A DNA stretch of 64,000 nt from Symmachiella macrocystis (lineage in GTDB: Bacteria > Planctomycetota > Planctomycetia > Planctomycetales > Planctomycetaceae), in the NCBI RefSeq assembly GCF_007860075.1, contig NZ_SJPP01000003.1:248001-312000 (forward strand), given 5' to 3'. The translations under genes were made by a program, and so were the position numbers. This document shows positions 1 through 8,829 of the stretch, piece after piece (within the stretch, counting starts at the first letter, position 1; the number at the start of each line of letters is the position of its first letter). The notes beneath the pieces are model-generated. The model did no database searches. It saw nothing but the letters and a program-made list of their open reading frames with translations, and was not told where the DNA came from.

Positions 1-537
1 CGCCTGTTCGGCGCTAATAATCCCAGCATTCAGATCGGCATCGATGGCCATCTGCTTGCCCGGCATCCCATCCAATGCAAAACGAGCCGCCACTTCACTA
101 ATCCGCGTCGCTCCCTTGGTGATCACCAAGAATTGAATCACGACAATGATAATAAAGATGATCAGCCCCACAGCCACGCTGTCACCGGCGACAAACCGCT
201 GAAACGAGGCAATCACCTCTCCGGCGGCAAACTCGCCGTCGCTGGCACCACGCGTTAAAATCAACCGTGTCGACGCCACATTGAGCACCAACCGCGCCAA
301 CGTCGTACCCAACAGCAATGCCGGGAAAACACTAAAATCAAGCGGTTTACGGGCATAAATCGTCGTCAGCAAGACCACGGCACCGACGGTCAAGTTGCAA
401 GCCAGCAGCACGTCCATCGTCCACGCCGGCAGCGGAACCACGAACACAAGGATCGAGGCAAATATGACCAGCGGGAAGATGAGTTCCCGATACTTAGCCC
501 ACATGACTTCCAAACGATGAGACGCCGCAGTTGGCAT
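1..537 (-). CDS. flhA: Flagellar export protein FlhA, N-terminal part (cut by window edge)
   Basis: Translating the minus strand from the ATG at 537 gives 179 residues that stay open to the window edge. FlhA is the large membrane subunit of the flagellar type III export gate; its N-terminal half forms membrane helices and its C-terminal half, missing here, is a cytosolic ring. Several hydrophobic helices are visible (about residues 18-36, 40-60 and 110-135). The family signature is present near residues 148-172 as RISEVAARF followed by [14 protein letters not shown]. The homologous SctV proteins of virulence secretion systems share this signature, so only the flagellar assignment carries doubt. 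The neighbouring WD40 gene is divergent. Confidence 0.85.
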   Translation of the reverse strand, partial: MPTAASHRLEVMWAKYRELIFPLVIFASILVFVVPLPAWTMDVLLACNLTVGAVVLLTTIYARKPLDFSVFPALLLGTTLARLVLNVASTRLILTRGASDGEFAAGEVIASFQRFVAGDSVAVGLIIFIIIVVIQFLVITKGATRISEVAARFALDGMPGKQMAIDADLNAGIISAEQA

Positions 538-799
538 CCATGCCTCCCGGGAAAGTCGAATTGGAAGAATTTGTCCAATTCGTAGAAAATCTAAAGATTT
601 GATTAAAGTTGGCGAAAAAGAGAGCCGGGGGTTGATACTGAAAACTGAGATTACTGTCCAGATGGATTTACTGAGGAAGCGGCGTCTCGGCACGGTTTTG
701 AGATACCCGGAAAGAGTTGACAGGCCGCCCCGACACCGCGACATTCAAGGGAAATCACCCAGTTCCCCTTCACTCCATGTTCAAGAGTTCACATCCACC

Positions 800-1726
800 A
801 TGCCCGATTCCCCCGCCACCAAAAAACTCACAGGCCACACCGCTCCGGTGTATGTCGTCGAATATCTCAAAACCAAACCACAACTCCTCAGCGGCAGTTT
901 TGACAATACGCTCCGACTGTGGGACACAGACACGCTGAAACCGCTGGCGACCCTCGGCGGGCATACTGACTTGGTACTGACCGTCGCCATCGCACCCGAC
1001 GACAAAACGATTGCCTCCGGCTCGCAGGATAAAACGATCCAACTCTGGGCGCTGCCCGATGCTCCACCCGAAGATCCCAACGCACCGCTCAAGCCGACCG
1101 GCGAACTGAAAGGGCACGCGTCGCAGATCTACAGCGTCGCCTTCAGCCCCGACGGCAAAACGCTCGCTTCCGCCTCCGCCGACAAGACCGTGCGTCTGTG
1201 GGACATCGCTACACTCAAGGAAATCCGCGCCTTGCCCGAACAAGGCGGCCCGGTCTATAGCGTCGCTTTCAGCCCGGACGGCCAAACCCTGCTCACCGGC
1301 GGCGGCGATAAAACGGTCCGCCTCTATAATGTCGCCGACGGCAAGGAACTGCGGCAATTCCCCGGCGCCGAGGATGCGGTCTACACCGTCGCGTATCACC
1401 CCGACGGAAAAACTATCGCTGCCGCCGGGCTAGACAAAGTCGTCCGCACCTGGAATGTCGATTCAGGCGAACCGGCAACAGTCTACAGCGGCGCGCGGGG
1501 CGACATCTATCGCGTGCAATACAACAGCAACGGCAGCCAACTCCTGGCTGTCACCTACGCCGCCAACCTCGCCATTTGGAACACGGCTGACGGCAAGCTG
1601 CACTATCAAACCGACCTCCCCGGCCGCACCACCTACGGCGCCGCCTGGTCCCCCAACGCCCAACAAATCGCCATCGCCGCCGAAGACGGCAACGTTTATC
1701 TGCTCGACTTGCCAAAACCTGCGTAG
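800..1726 (+). CDS. WD40 repeat protein, single seven-bladed propeller
   Basis: The product has 308 residues if it starts at the ATG at 800. The frame is open upstream to 599, but repeat homology begins only a few residues after this ATG. Seven WD40-type units can be counted, with typical endings such as TLRLWD, TIQLWA, TVRLWD and TVRLYN, and SPDG or HPDG turns between strands. That is enough for one closed beta-propeller and nothing else: there is no signal peptide, membrane helix or enzymatic domain. WD40 propellers are protein-interaction scaffolds, so a cytosolic scaffold role is inferred. The last two blades are more divergent. No partner is evident from the neighbours. Confidence 0.85.
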   Translation: MPDSPATKKLTGHTAPVYVVEYLKTKPQLLSGSFDNTLRLWDTDTLKPLATLGGHTDLVLTVAIAPDDKTIASGSQDKTIQLWALPDAPPEDPNAPLKPTGELKGHASQIYSVAFSPDGKTLASASADKTVRLWDIATLKEIRALPEQGGPVYSVAFSPDGQTLLTGGGDKTVRLYNVADGKELRQFPGAEDAVYTVAYHPDGKTIAAAGLDKVVRTWNVDSGEPATVYSGARGDIYRVQYNSNGSQLLAVTYAANLAIWNTADGKLHYQTDLPGRTTYGAAWSPNAQQIAIAAEDGNVYLLDLPKPA

Positions 1727-1891
1727 CGGCACAGCCGCTTGGTGCGAGCTTCCGTTCGAATTATGAGATGCCGCTCCCGTTGGTCGCTGTGCAATGTACA
1801 CACTGCGTCCACGGGAGGGCGAAGCTCCTGCTGGGCCGCATCGGTTCGCGAGAGACGGTTTGCAAATCAATTGGCCATCCTACGATAGGCG

Positions 1892-2530
1892 CTACCAACT
1901 CTGCGCGGGCATTTCGCCGGCTAGAGATTCGATGCGGCCGGTCATTTCGTCCATGAAGGAACTCCGCTCGCCCGTCCAGCGAAACGAATCCCCCACAAAC
2001 ACATCGCAGAAGAACGGCACAAGCAGCGCTTCGCCGCGCGGCAGGGCCTTGCCAAAACCGTGCATAAAAATCGGCACCACATCCACATCCGGATGCCGTT
2101 TGGCAATGTGGGCGACGCCTGTTTTGAAGGTCTCGATCTGCTCCGGTTCGCCGCGGGTCCCTTCGGGAAATAGAATCACGATTTGATTCTTCTCAATCGC
2201 CTCGTTAATCGGCGCCAACGGATCGCGCCGCGCGTTTTTGACCTGCCGCTGTAGCGGAATGATGCCGATGATCTGGGTCGCGAACCATTTCAGCAAGCGG
2301 TTACGAAAAAAGTAATCCGCCGCCGCCACCGGCTGCACGTGCCGCAACTCCCGCGTGCTATACAACGTCATCAATGCCAATGCGTCGAGATGGCTATTGT
2401 GATTCGCCACAATCACCGCCGGCCCCGACCGCGGCAACCGCTCCGCATGCCGCACGTTCATGCCCAAAATAATCAGCATGATCGGCCGGACCACGATCAA
2501 GAAAAACAACGCGCGCAAGAAATGATTCAT
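1892..2530 (-). CDS. plsC: Lysophospholipid (1-acylglycerol-3-phosphate) acyltransferase
   Basis: This 212-residue PlsC-family protein would transfer an acyl chain to lysophosphatidic acid to give phosphatidic acid at the inner face of the membrane. The catalytic HX4D motif is at His44-Asp49 (NHNSHLD), and the second conserved block, FPEGTRG, is at residues 121-127. An N-terminal hydrophobic stretch (about 5-22) anchors it. The length is usual for short PlsC-type enzymes. It lies just downstream of the cdsA-like gene on the same strand, separated by about 150 bp that contain a large inverted repeat. The setting suggests it supplies phosphatidate to the neighbouring lipid enzymes rather than serving as the only housekeeping copy; that is inference. 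Confidence 0.88.
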   Translation of the reverse strand: MNHFLRALFFLIVVRPIMLIILGMNVRHAERLPRSGPAVIVANHNSHLDALALMTLYSTRELRHVQPVAAADYFFRNRLLKWFATQIIGIIPLQRQVKNARRDPLAPINEAIEKNQIVILFPEGTRGEPEQIETFKTGVAHIAKRHPDVDVVPIFMHGFGKALPRGEALLVPFFCDVFVGDSFRWTGERSSFMDEMTGRIESLAGEMPAQSW

Positions 2531-2577
2531 AGGCTTTCGCTGCCGAAAAAATTCACCACGGGGGGAATTAGACTGTA

Positions 2578-2650
2578 GGCTGTAGACTCTAGACTGTAGG
2601 GTTGCACGATCTCATCATTTCCTAAGGCCTACGGTCTAAAGCCTAAAGCC
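2578..2650. repeat. Imperfect inverted repeat between plsC and cdsA
   Basis: Positions 2578-2600 and the reverse complement of 2628-2650 match at about 18 of 23 bases, giving a possible long hairpin with a 27-base loop. A related phrase (a TAGACTGTA-type core) recurs near 11,786-11,850 beside the oxidoreductase gene. There is no clear U-tract, so it is not called a terminator. It may be a member of a small intergenic repeat family. Confidence 0.5.
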
Positions 2651-2679
2651 TTTTTTGCCTCCGTGGTAAATTGTCGTCT

Positions 2680-3660
2680 TCAAAAATAAAGATGATACAC
2701 GAAGTGAAAAAACAACGGAGCGGTATACGTCAAACTGTCTGCTCGATCCAAAATACCGCCGTGGCCGGGAAGAATGCTGCCGGAATCCTTCACGCCCAAA
2801 TCGCGTTTGATTGCCGAAATGGAAAGGTCTCCAAGAAACCCGGCGACGCCGATCAACAGACCGGCCAGCAACGACCACTTGGCATCCATCAATGTTAACC
2901 GCGGGCCGATCAACCAAGCCAACACGACCGTCGTCGCTACGCCTCCTAAAAAGCCCTCGACCGTTTTGCCGGGACTGACATTGGGAGCGATCTTGTGCCG
3001 GCCCAATGACTTGCCCCAAACGAACTGTGCGACATCGCCTAGCTGAGTCAGCACCACCAAAAAGATCAACAATCCCGGCCCCGGTTGCAGCGCCGATTCC
3101 ACCGTTGGCCAATCCGGCACTGCACGCCCCGTATCCACTGGTTTGAGCACCAACAAATAGGCCGCGTGCGACAGGCTGAAGACGGTCGTCATCAACCCCC
3201 AATGCACGACTCCCGCCGACCGCAAAAATCCCTCGGTGCGGCCGGCGAAGACCATGCGGGTGGGAATCAACAAAAATAGGTACACCGGAATGAAGATGAT
3301 AAACATCCCGTACCACGACAGATGTACCCAATAGAATTGCAGCGGGATACTCAAGTAGGCCCAAAACAGCACGCGGCGATCGGCGCGGCGAGTCGGAATC
3401 AGCGACAGATATTCCTTGAGTGCCAGAAAACTGACAAAGCCCAGGAAACACAGAAACCCCCATTCGGGCAGCGCCAGCGAAATGCCGAACAGCCCGGCAA
3501 TGATCCACCACGTCCGCGTCCGCTTGACCAATTCGCTGTGATCGCGCTGCGGCCGGAATTTGCAAACGGCAAAGACCAACACCGAAGAGGCAACCAAGAT
3601 CCCCAAAATTCCACCGAGCGCGACACGAACTTCGGGCGTAAGATGATCGAACAGGTGCAT
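2680..3660 (-). CDS. Phosphatidate cytidylyltransferase (CdsA/YnbB-like)
   Basis: The product is a 326-residue polytopic membrane protein that would convert phosphatidate and CTP to CDP-diacylglycerol. The C-terminal part carries the CdsA family signature, read here as SAIKRDLGVKDSG followed by LPGHGGILDRAD, which holds the conserved Lys, Asp and metal-binding Asp residues. About eight hydrophobic helices precede it. The ATG at 3660 is used. In this neighbourhood (CDP-alcohol phosphotransferase, hydrolase-methyltransferase and PAP2/phosphatase genes) it corresponds to YnbB of E. coli, a second CdsA-type protein, more than to the housekeeping CdsA that often lies beside uppS and dxr. Whether the cell has another cdsA cannot be judged here. 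Confidence 0.87.
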   Translation of the reverse strand: MHLFDHLTPEVRVALGGILGILVASSVLVFAVCKFRPQRDHSELVKRTRTWWIIAGLFGISLALPEWGFLCFLGFVSFLALKEYLSLIPTRRADRRVLFWAYLSIPLQFYWVHLSWYGMFIIFIPVYLFLLIPTRMVFAGRTEGFLRSAGVVHWGLMTTVFSLSHAAYLLVLKPVDTGRAVPDWPTVESALQPGPGLLIFLVVLTQLGDVAQFVWGKSLGRHKIAPNVSPGKTVEGFLGGVATTVVLAWLIGPRLTLMDAKWSLLAGLLIGVAGFLGDLSISAIKRDLGVKDSGSILPGHGGILDRADSLTYTAPLFFHFVYHLYF

Positions 3661-3866
3661 CCTGAAAATCCTTTACCATTTCGCCGGCATAAGATGTGCG
3701 GCATGGACGTCCGGGTTGTTTCAAGGCGTGCATGGTAACGATTTCCTGTTTTGCCTGCATGTCTTAAGGGACAGCATAATCAGATTGTTTGCGAAGATTG
3801 ATTGGGATAGGCTGAGAAGTATCGGCAACCTGCTTATTGCCCAATGTCTAATCTAGGACGCTCGCC

Positions 3867-4796
3867 ATGACGGATGAATCCTCAAAACGTCGACGCATGC
3901 GAATTCGTTTGTTGTTGCTATTTGCCATTTTATTGTTTGTCGTTTGCGCGCCGTGCTTTATGGGTTGTCCGTGGATTGGACGACATATTTATTGCAACCC
4001 GCTGACCGTCGCCATAATTGAGCAGTTGGGGGGATCCGTCGAAGGAATCCAAATCAGTGACCGTCCCTGCCAAGAAGTAGTAACAATCAAGCTCGACAAT
4101 ACGGCGTTTAATAATGCGGAAATGCATCGACTTCGAAATTTAACGTACCTTGAGAGACTATCGCTCAATAACACTCCGGTAACGGATGATGGCTTAGCAA
4201 ATCTCCAACAACTCACAGAGCTAAAGTCACTCGCACTTTCCGACACGCAAGTTACCAGTGCAGGATTGGACCACATCAAGGGTTTGAACAATTTGATATC
4301 TCTTCATCTGAGCCAGACGCTCCTTGATGATGGCGGATTGCAAAACCTTCGTGAATTGAAAAAACTGCGAATTTTATCGCTCAGTAATACTCAGGTAGGT
4401 GATGCGGGGCTGGAGAACCTTGAATCGTTGACAGACCTCCATCAGTTGTGGCTCGACGATACTAAAGTTGGCGACACAAGACTGGTCCACCTCCGAGGGC
4501 TAACGAAGCTCGTTTTTCTTCAGTTGAATAATACGGGTGTCGGTGATGCAGGTTTAGAACGACTGAGAGGACTGACAAATATGTGGTCATTGCTCCTTCA
4601 CAATAATCAAATCACCGACAAAGGTTTGGACGCTCTTACGCAGATGAACGAGCTTCGATATCTTCGACTCGATGGCAATCAAGTCACCGAAGTTGGAATT
4701 GAGAATTTGCAGCGAGCTCTTCCTGGTTGTCAAATTTATTGGAAGTCGCCACCTCGTTTTCCAATCACCCCTCCCGCACCGCCATCGACACACTAA
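3867..4796 (+). CDS. Leucine-rich repeat protein with N-terminal membrane anchor
   Basis: This 309-residue protein begins with an Arg-rich cytosolic stub and one hydrophobic helix (about residues 13-31, ending near a Cys), then carries roughly eight repeats of about 24 residues of the form L..L..L.L..T.V.D.GL. These form a leucine-rich-repeat solenoid of the kind abundant in planctomycetes. A weak AGGA-type site precedes the ATG at 3867. The gene is visibly richer in A+T than its neighbours, with more codons such as AAT, TTT and GAT, which may mark separate ancestry. It points the opposite way to the flanking lipid genes, and its last 32 bases overlap the 3' end of the hydrolase-methyltransferase gene tail to tail. 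Binding partner unknown. Confidence 0.8.
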   Translation: MTDESSKRRRMRIRLLLLFAILLFVVCAPCFMGCPWIGRHIYCNPLTVAIIEQLGGSVEGIQISDRPCQEVVTIKLDNTAFNNAEMHRLRNLTYLERLSLNNTPVTDDGLANLQQLTELKSLALSDTQVTSAGLDHIKGLNNLISLHLSQTLLDDGGLQNLRELKKLRILSLSNTQVGDAGLENLESLTDLHQLWLDDTKVGDTRLVHLRGLTKLVFLQLNNTGVGDAGLERLRGLTNMWSLLLHNNQITDKGLDALTQMNELRYLRLDGNQVTEVGIENLQRALPGCQIYWKSPPRFPITPPAPPSTH

Positions 4797-6555
4797 ATAT
4801 CCCTTCGTCATCCACCAGCGTCTCCAACTTGCGAAATCCCGCCGCCGCCACCAACTGATCCATCTCCACCTGCGTGCGGCAGCGCATCACCCAGGGGTCG
4901 CCGTCGCGGTTGGGTAACACGCGGGCGATCATTTCCTGCTGGGGATGCCACGGCTGATTGGTGTACAGCAACAATCCGCCAGCGGGGACCGCAGCTGCCA
5001 GACCGCGGAGTGACTCGCGAATTGGACCGTTATCGGGAAACAATTCGTACAGCCCGCTGACCACAGCGATATTCGGCTGCGGCGTGTGTGCGGCGATTGC
5101 TTCCGCATCAAACGCGTCGCTTTGGCGATAATCGACCGACGTGATGCCCATCGATTTCGCCAATGCACGGCCCCAATCCAAACCGCCGGTGTCGCGATCG
5201 CACAATACGGCAGACATTTCGACGTCCGCATGCCGCTGGATCGCTTCCAAGACATACCGTCCCGGTCCAGCGGCGATATCGAGCAACCGCACCGCTTCAC
5301 CGCGTTGGGCCGTTCGCGCGATGGCGCGATTCAACAGCTCAAGCATATGCACCTTGCGCTGCCGAATTCCCCGCCAACCGGGAGAATCCAGATAAGCCCG
5401 GTCAATCATCCGGCCAACAAACGTCGTCCCTTCCGCCCGATTGCGATAAACATGGTCCAACGATTCCCCGGAATCAAAACCAGTCCGCCAACCAATACGC
5501 ACCCCGCGACTCAATCGTCCACCGGTATTCATGCCCAATTTTTGCAGTGCATACGCCCACCGTTTGGGGGACAGCAGCGAAAGCGGTTGCTCCAAGTCGT
5601 CGCAGATCGACTTCGAATAACCCGACTTGTCCGCCTCCAATAATGACGCTGCCGGTGCCGGATCTTCGAATTGTCGCTCAATAAATTCCCGCGTCCGTGC
5701 GATCGGCAGGGCGCGTTCTTTTTCCCAAAATGTGGAGTGGTAAAACGACGGATTCACCTCCCTCTCTTTGACGGCGGACCCGAGCCGATCGAAAAACTGC
5801 TGTTGTGGTTTGGATTCCACCACATAGTCGGCACCGGACGACAGTAACAACGTCGGCGCCACAATCGCGCCGGCGTCTTCGATCAACCGCGTGGACGTAT
5901 CATGCACATCCAACAGAATATTCGTGGCGATCTGTGGCGTGACCAACGCGTCGTCGGCATACAATTGTGCTTGTTCTTGATCGTGCGTCAGCATTCGCGG
6001 TTTGACGTAACTGCTAACGAACGACTTGGGCTTTAACTTCTGCCACAACCGCAAGCCAGTGATGGCACCAGGGACATAAAGTTTAATCCGCAGCGCCGGC
6101 GTCGCGAGTACCATGGCACGAATGGGTGGCGCGTAATCATGCACCCAAGCGGCAGCCAACACGGCGCCCACGCTTTGTCCGACAACGGCCATGTCGGCGA
6201 TGGCGATCCCATGCGTTGCGGAAAGATGCCGAACAAATTCATCGGCATCGCGAACCATGCGTCCGAAACTTTCGGCATCACCTCGTTCGCCGGGCGAACG
6301 CCCATGACCGCGCGCATCGAAGGCAAAAAACCAGGTCTCCTCCATCCCTATGCGGTCGACAACATCCTGCCAACGGCCCGAATGTTCATGCCCCCGATGA
6401 AACAGCAGCACCGCTTGTGAGGATCGCCCTTGCGGCGCCCATGCACGATAAAACAACTCAGTGCCGTCACTGGTCGTGAAACAATGTTCCGACGCAATGC
6501 GGGTTGCCGGAAGTTGCGTGGATGAGTTTTCGATTTCAGCAAGCAGAGTCGCCAT
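4765..6555 (-). CDS. Alpha/beta hydrolase fused to SAM methyltransferase (YnbC-like)
   Basis: The product has 596 residues and two domains. Residues about 25-295 form a lysophospholipase-like alpha/beta hydrolase with nucleophile motif GQSVG (Ser128), the block FDARGHGRSPG, Asp243 as probable acid and His273 as probable base. Residues about 365-595 form a class I S-adenosylmethionine methyltransferase with motif I LLDIAAGPGRY (424-434). This architecture matches E. coli YnbC, found with a CDP-alcohol phosphotransferase, a CdsA paralogue and a PAP2/tyrosine phosphatase, the same partners as here. A plausible but unproven role is deacylating and methylating a lipid or its headgroup. No signal peptide is seen. 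A 68-base gap separates it from the upstream phosphotransferase gene, so co-transcription is likely. Confidence 0.85.
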   Translation of the reverse strand: MATLLAEIENSSTQLPATRIASEHCFTTSDGTELFYRAWAPQGRSSQAVLLFHRGHEHSGRWQDVVDRIGMEETWFFAFDARGHGRSPGERGDAESFGRMVRDADEFVRHLSATHGIAIADMAVVGQSVGAVLAAAWVHDYAPPIRAMVLATPALRIKLYVPGAITGLRLWQKLKPKSFVSSYVKPRMLTHDQEQAQLYADDALVTPQIATNILLDVHDTSTRLIEDAGAIVAPTLLLSSGADYVVESKPQQQFFDRLGSAVKEREVNPSFYHSTFWEKERALPIARTREFIERQFEDPAPAASLLEADKSGYSKSICDDLEQPLSLLSPKRWAYALQKLGMNTGGRLSRGVRIGWRTGFDSGESLDHVYRNRAEGTTFVGRMIDRAYLDSPGWRGIRQRKVHMLELLNRAIARTAQRGEAVRLLDIAAGPGRYVLEAIQRHADVEMSAVLCDRDTGGLDWGRALAKSMGITSVDYRQSDAFDAEAIAAHTPQPNIAVVSGLYELFPDNGPIRESLRGLAAAVPAGGLLLYTNQPWHPQQEMIARVLPNRDGDPWVMRCRTQVEMDQLVAAAGFRKLETLVDDEGIFSVSMAVREG

Positions 6556-6623
6556 TGTCTTTGTCCCCTCAATACTTGGTCAAGTGGCCTGTTAAGAGAG
6601 GGGCGCAAACAGGTAGCCGTATA

Positions 6624-7271
6624 TCACGCGGAATTTGGAGAATTCACTACATTTTCAGACGATGCCGCCCGTACTTCCGCTAAACCACGCCGGGCGCGGT
6701 TCACGATCGTTAGCATTAACAGAACAATTGCGACGACGAGCAAGCCGTCCAACCACCGCCCGGTCTCGACCCCACAACCGAGCAATAAGCCAATGAAGCC
6801 AAACAAAAACGCACGATCACTCTTCCCCAAGGGACCGTCATAGCGCCGCTCGCTCCCGATTTGCACCGCAACCACGCCGGTCATCTCGCTGATAATGCCT
6901 TCAATCACCACCAACACCACCAACACCGGGTGCACACCTGGTACCAGCGCAAATGGCAGATACAGCGCAGCATCGGCAATCACATCCCCCAATTCATTCA
7001 GGATCGCCCCCAGCGGCGATTTCATGCCGTGTTCGCGAGCCAACATGCCGTCAACCGCATTGAGCGCCATCCGCACGAATAAAAACGGCGGAACCAGCAG
7101 CAGCGGCCACCGTCGTTCTGGGTAGAGCGCAATACAAGCCCCAACCGCAATCGACAACACGGCCGCAGCCACGGTGACCTGATTGGCCGTCACGCCCGCC
7201 GCCGCTAATCCGCGTGTGATCGGTCGCAACAGCGCTTGGAACCGCGGCTTCAAATCGTAAATGCTCGGCAT
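6624..7271 (-). CDS. CDP-alcohol phosphatidyltransferase family protein (YnbA-like)
   Basis: This 215-residue membrane protein has about six hydrophobic helices and a CDP-alcohol phosphotransferase motif at residues 71-96. Enzymes of this family replace CMP in CDP-diacylglycerol by an alcohol. The canonical motif is D-x2-DG-x2-AR-x8-G-x3-D-x3-D; here the first and third acidic positions are Asn (Asn71 and Asn92), while Asp74, Gly75, Ala78, Arg79, Gly88 and Asp96 are kept. From memory, E. coli YnbA shows the same exchange, so it may be a subfamily trait rather than damage; this needs an alignment. The accepted alcohol is unknown. The gene starts at ATG 7271 and is divergent from the PAP2/phosphatase gene. 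Confidence 0.83.
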   Translation of the reverse strand: MPSIYDLKPRFQALLRPITRGLAAAGVTANQVTVAAAVLSIAVGACIALYPERRWPLLLVPPFLFVRMALNAVDGMLAREHGMKSPLGAILNELGDVIADAALYLPFALVPGVHPVLVVLVVIEGIISEMTGVVAVQIGSERRYDGPLGKSDRAFLFGFIGLLLGCGVETGRWLDGLLVVAIVLLMLTIVNRARRGLAEVRAASSENVVNSPNSA

Positions 7272-7400
7272 AGTTTTTCCATGATATTTGTCAAATCAAG
7301 TCGCCATAAACAACAGGCGGCTCTGCTACTCACTATAGCATTTCCAAACCACGGCGCAGCTAACACAAACCTTGCCATACCGAATTTCATCAAGGCAATC

Positions 7401-8732
7401 ATGAGCAACCAATACCCCAAGCATCAACGATCCGATGCCATGTCATGGAAACAACCAGCGCTCACCTCCGCAGGGTTGTCACTATTATTCATGTTGGTTT
7501 ACTCAGCAACAAACTACATCTCATCGCTCCGCAGTGACGTGGGAACGTGGTACTACGACTGGGAACAGATCATTCCATTCGTCCCGGCGATGATCATTCC
7601 CTATATGTCGATCGACCTGTTTTTCGTCGCTGCTCCATTTCTCTGCCGTGATCGTGTGGAACTGCGAATCTTGTCACGGCGAATCTTGCTGGCCATTCTC
7701 TTAGCAGGTGGTTGTTTTTTGCTGTTTCCTCTGCAATTGGCCGTCGAACGTCCGCCGGTATCGGGGATGCTGGGAGAGTTATTCAATCAATTTCGCCAAT
7801 TCGACCTCCCGTACAACCTCTGCCCGTCGCTGCACATCGCGCTGCGGACGATTCTAGCCGTGCATTACGCACGGCACACCCACGGAGCAGTCCGCTGGGC
7901 ATCCAACTTTTGGTTTAGTTTGATTGGCCTATCGACGTTGCTGACCTATCAACACCATATCGTCGACGTTGCCGGCGGTTTCGTATTAGCCGCAGTCTGC
8001 TTCTACCTCGTCCGTTCGACGCCGTTCCGATTACCGGTCGAGCAGAACATGGCTGTCGGACGACGGTATGCCTGCGGCGCAATCGCTTTGGCCGTTGTCG
8101 GGATCGGCATCGGTTCCTGGGGGCTCTGGTTATTGTGGCCGGCCGTTTCGGCGGGATTGGTCGCTGCGGGGTATTTCGGCATCGGACCAGGAATTTTCGA
8201 CAAACGCGACGGGCAACTGCCATTCTGTTCGCAGCTCATCCTGGCTCCGGTGTTTTTCGGGCAGTACTTATCGTGGTTACATTACCGCCAAGAATGCCGC
8301 CCGTGGGATACCGTAACCGAACAGCTTCGGATTGGCAGACGTTTGGCGGACCATGAAGCCGCAGAGGCGATTCGCGCTGGCGTCACCGCTGTTGTCGACC
8401 TGACCGTTGCATTCTCCGAACCAAGTGAATTTCAACGGCTGGATTACTTGGCCCTGCCAGTCTTAGATTTGACCGCTCCTACGCCGGAGCAACTCGATAC
8501 GGCGGTTCAATTCATCGAATTGCATTCACAGCGCGGAGTGGTTTACGTGCATTGCAATATCGGCTATTCCCGCAGCGCCGCCGTGGTGGGTGCTTACCTG
8601 CTACACACCGGCATGGCCCGTCACGCAGATGAGGCAATGGCGCAGTTACGTGCGGCGCGACCGACAATCGTAATCCGCCCTGAAGCAGAGGCGGCAATTC
8701 GTCGCTATCACAGGGAAAGGTGCGGGCGATAG
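7401..8732 (+). CDS. PAP2-like membrane domain fused to dual-specificity phosphatase (YnbD-like)
   Basis: The ATG at 7401 is chosen because an AAGG site lies just upstream and because the longer reading would run back across the start of the divergent gene. The 443-residue product has an N-terminal polytopic part with PAP2-type motifs (CPSLHIA and YQHHIVDVAGG) and a C-terminal cysteine phosphatase domain with signature HCNIGYSRS (Cys385, Arg391). PAP2 domains remove or transfer lipid phosphates, and dual-specificity phosphatases can act on proteins or on lipid phosphates, as PTPMT1 does on phosphatidylglycerophosphate. The same fusion is seen in E. coli YnbD. Removal of a headgroup phosphate from the YnbA product is a reasonable guess. 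Confidence 0.82.
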   Translation: MSNQYPKHQRSDAMSWKQPALTSAGLSLLFMLVYSATNYISSLRSDVGTWYYDWEQIIPFVPAMIIPYMSIDLFFVAAPFLCRDRVELRILSRRILLAILLAGGCFLLFPLQLAVERPPVSGMLGELFNQFRQFDLPYNLCPSLHIALRTILAVHYARHTHGAVRWASNFWFSLIGLSTLLTYQHHIVDVAGGFVLAAVCFYLVRSTPFRLPVEQNMAVGRRYACGAIALAVVGIGIGSWGLWLLWPAVSAGLVAAGYFGIGPGIFDKRDGQLPFCSQLILAPVFFGQYLSWLHYRQECRPWDTVTEQLRIGRRLADHEAAEAIRAGVTAVVDLTVAFSEPSEFQRLDYLALPVLDLTAPTPEQLDTAVQFIELHSQRGVVYVHCNIGYSRSAAVVGAYLLHTGMARHADEAMAQLRAARPTIVIRPEAEAAIRRYHRERCGR

Positions 8733-8748
8733 AAACAATGGACAAATT

Positions 8749-8790
8749 AAAAAAAGGAACTCCCCTCTCTTTGCAGAGAAGCGAGTTCCT
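8749..8790 (-). terminator. Intrinsic terminator of the Gly-rich protein gene
   Basis: On the minus strand a 15-position stem (AGGAACTC pairing with GAGTTCCT and continuing with one mismatch and one G-U pair) is followed by seven T residues. It lies about 40 bases past the stop codon of the gene at 8830-9693. Confidence 0.85.
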
Positions 8791-8829
8791 CGTGTTCCGT
8801 GAATTCTGTGCTGTGCAAATCGCGTGCAA

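Noticed and set aside
770-1399. Long open frame on the minus strand opposite the WD40 gene
   Set aside because: It mirrors the codon pattern of the WD40 gene, has no ribosome site and no recognisable domain.
2636-3760. 374-codon frame overlapping the CdsA-like gene on the same strand
   Set aside because: The other frame carries the full CdsA signature and membrane helices; this one is Arg-rich and patternless.
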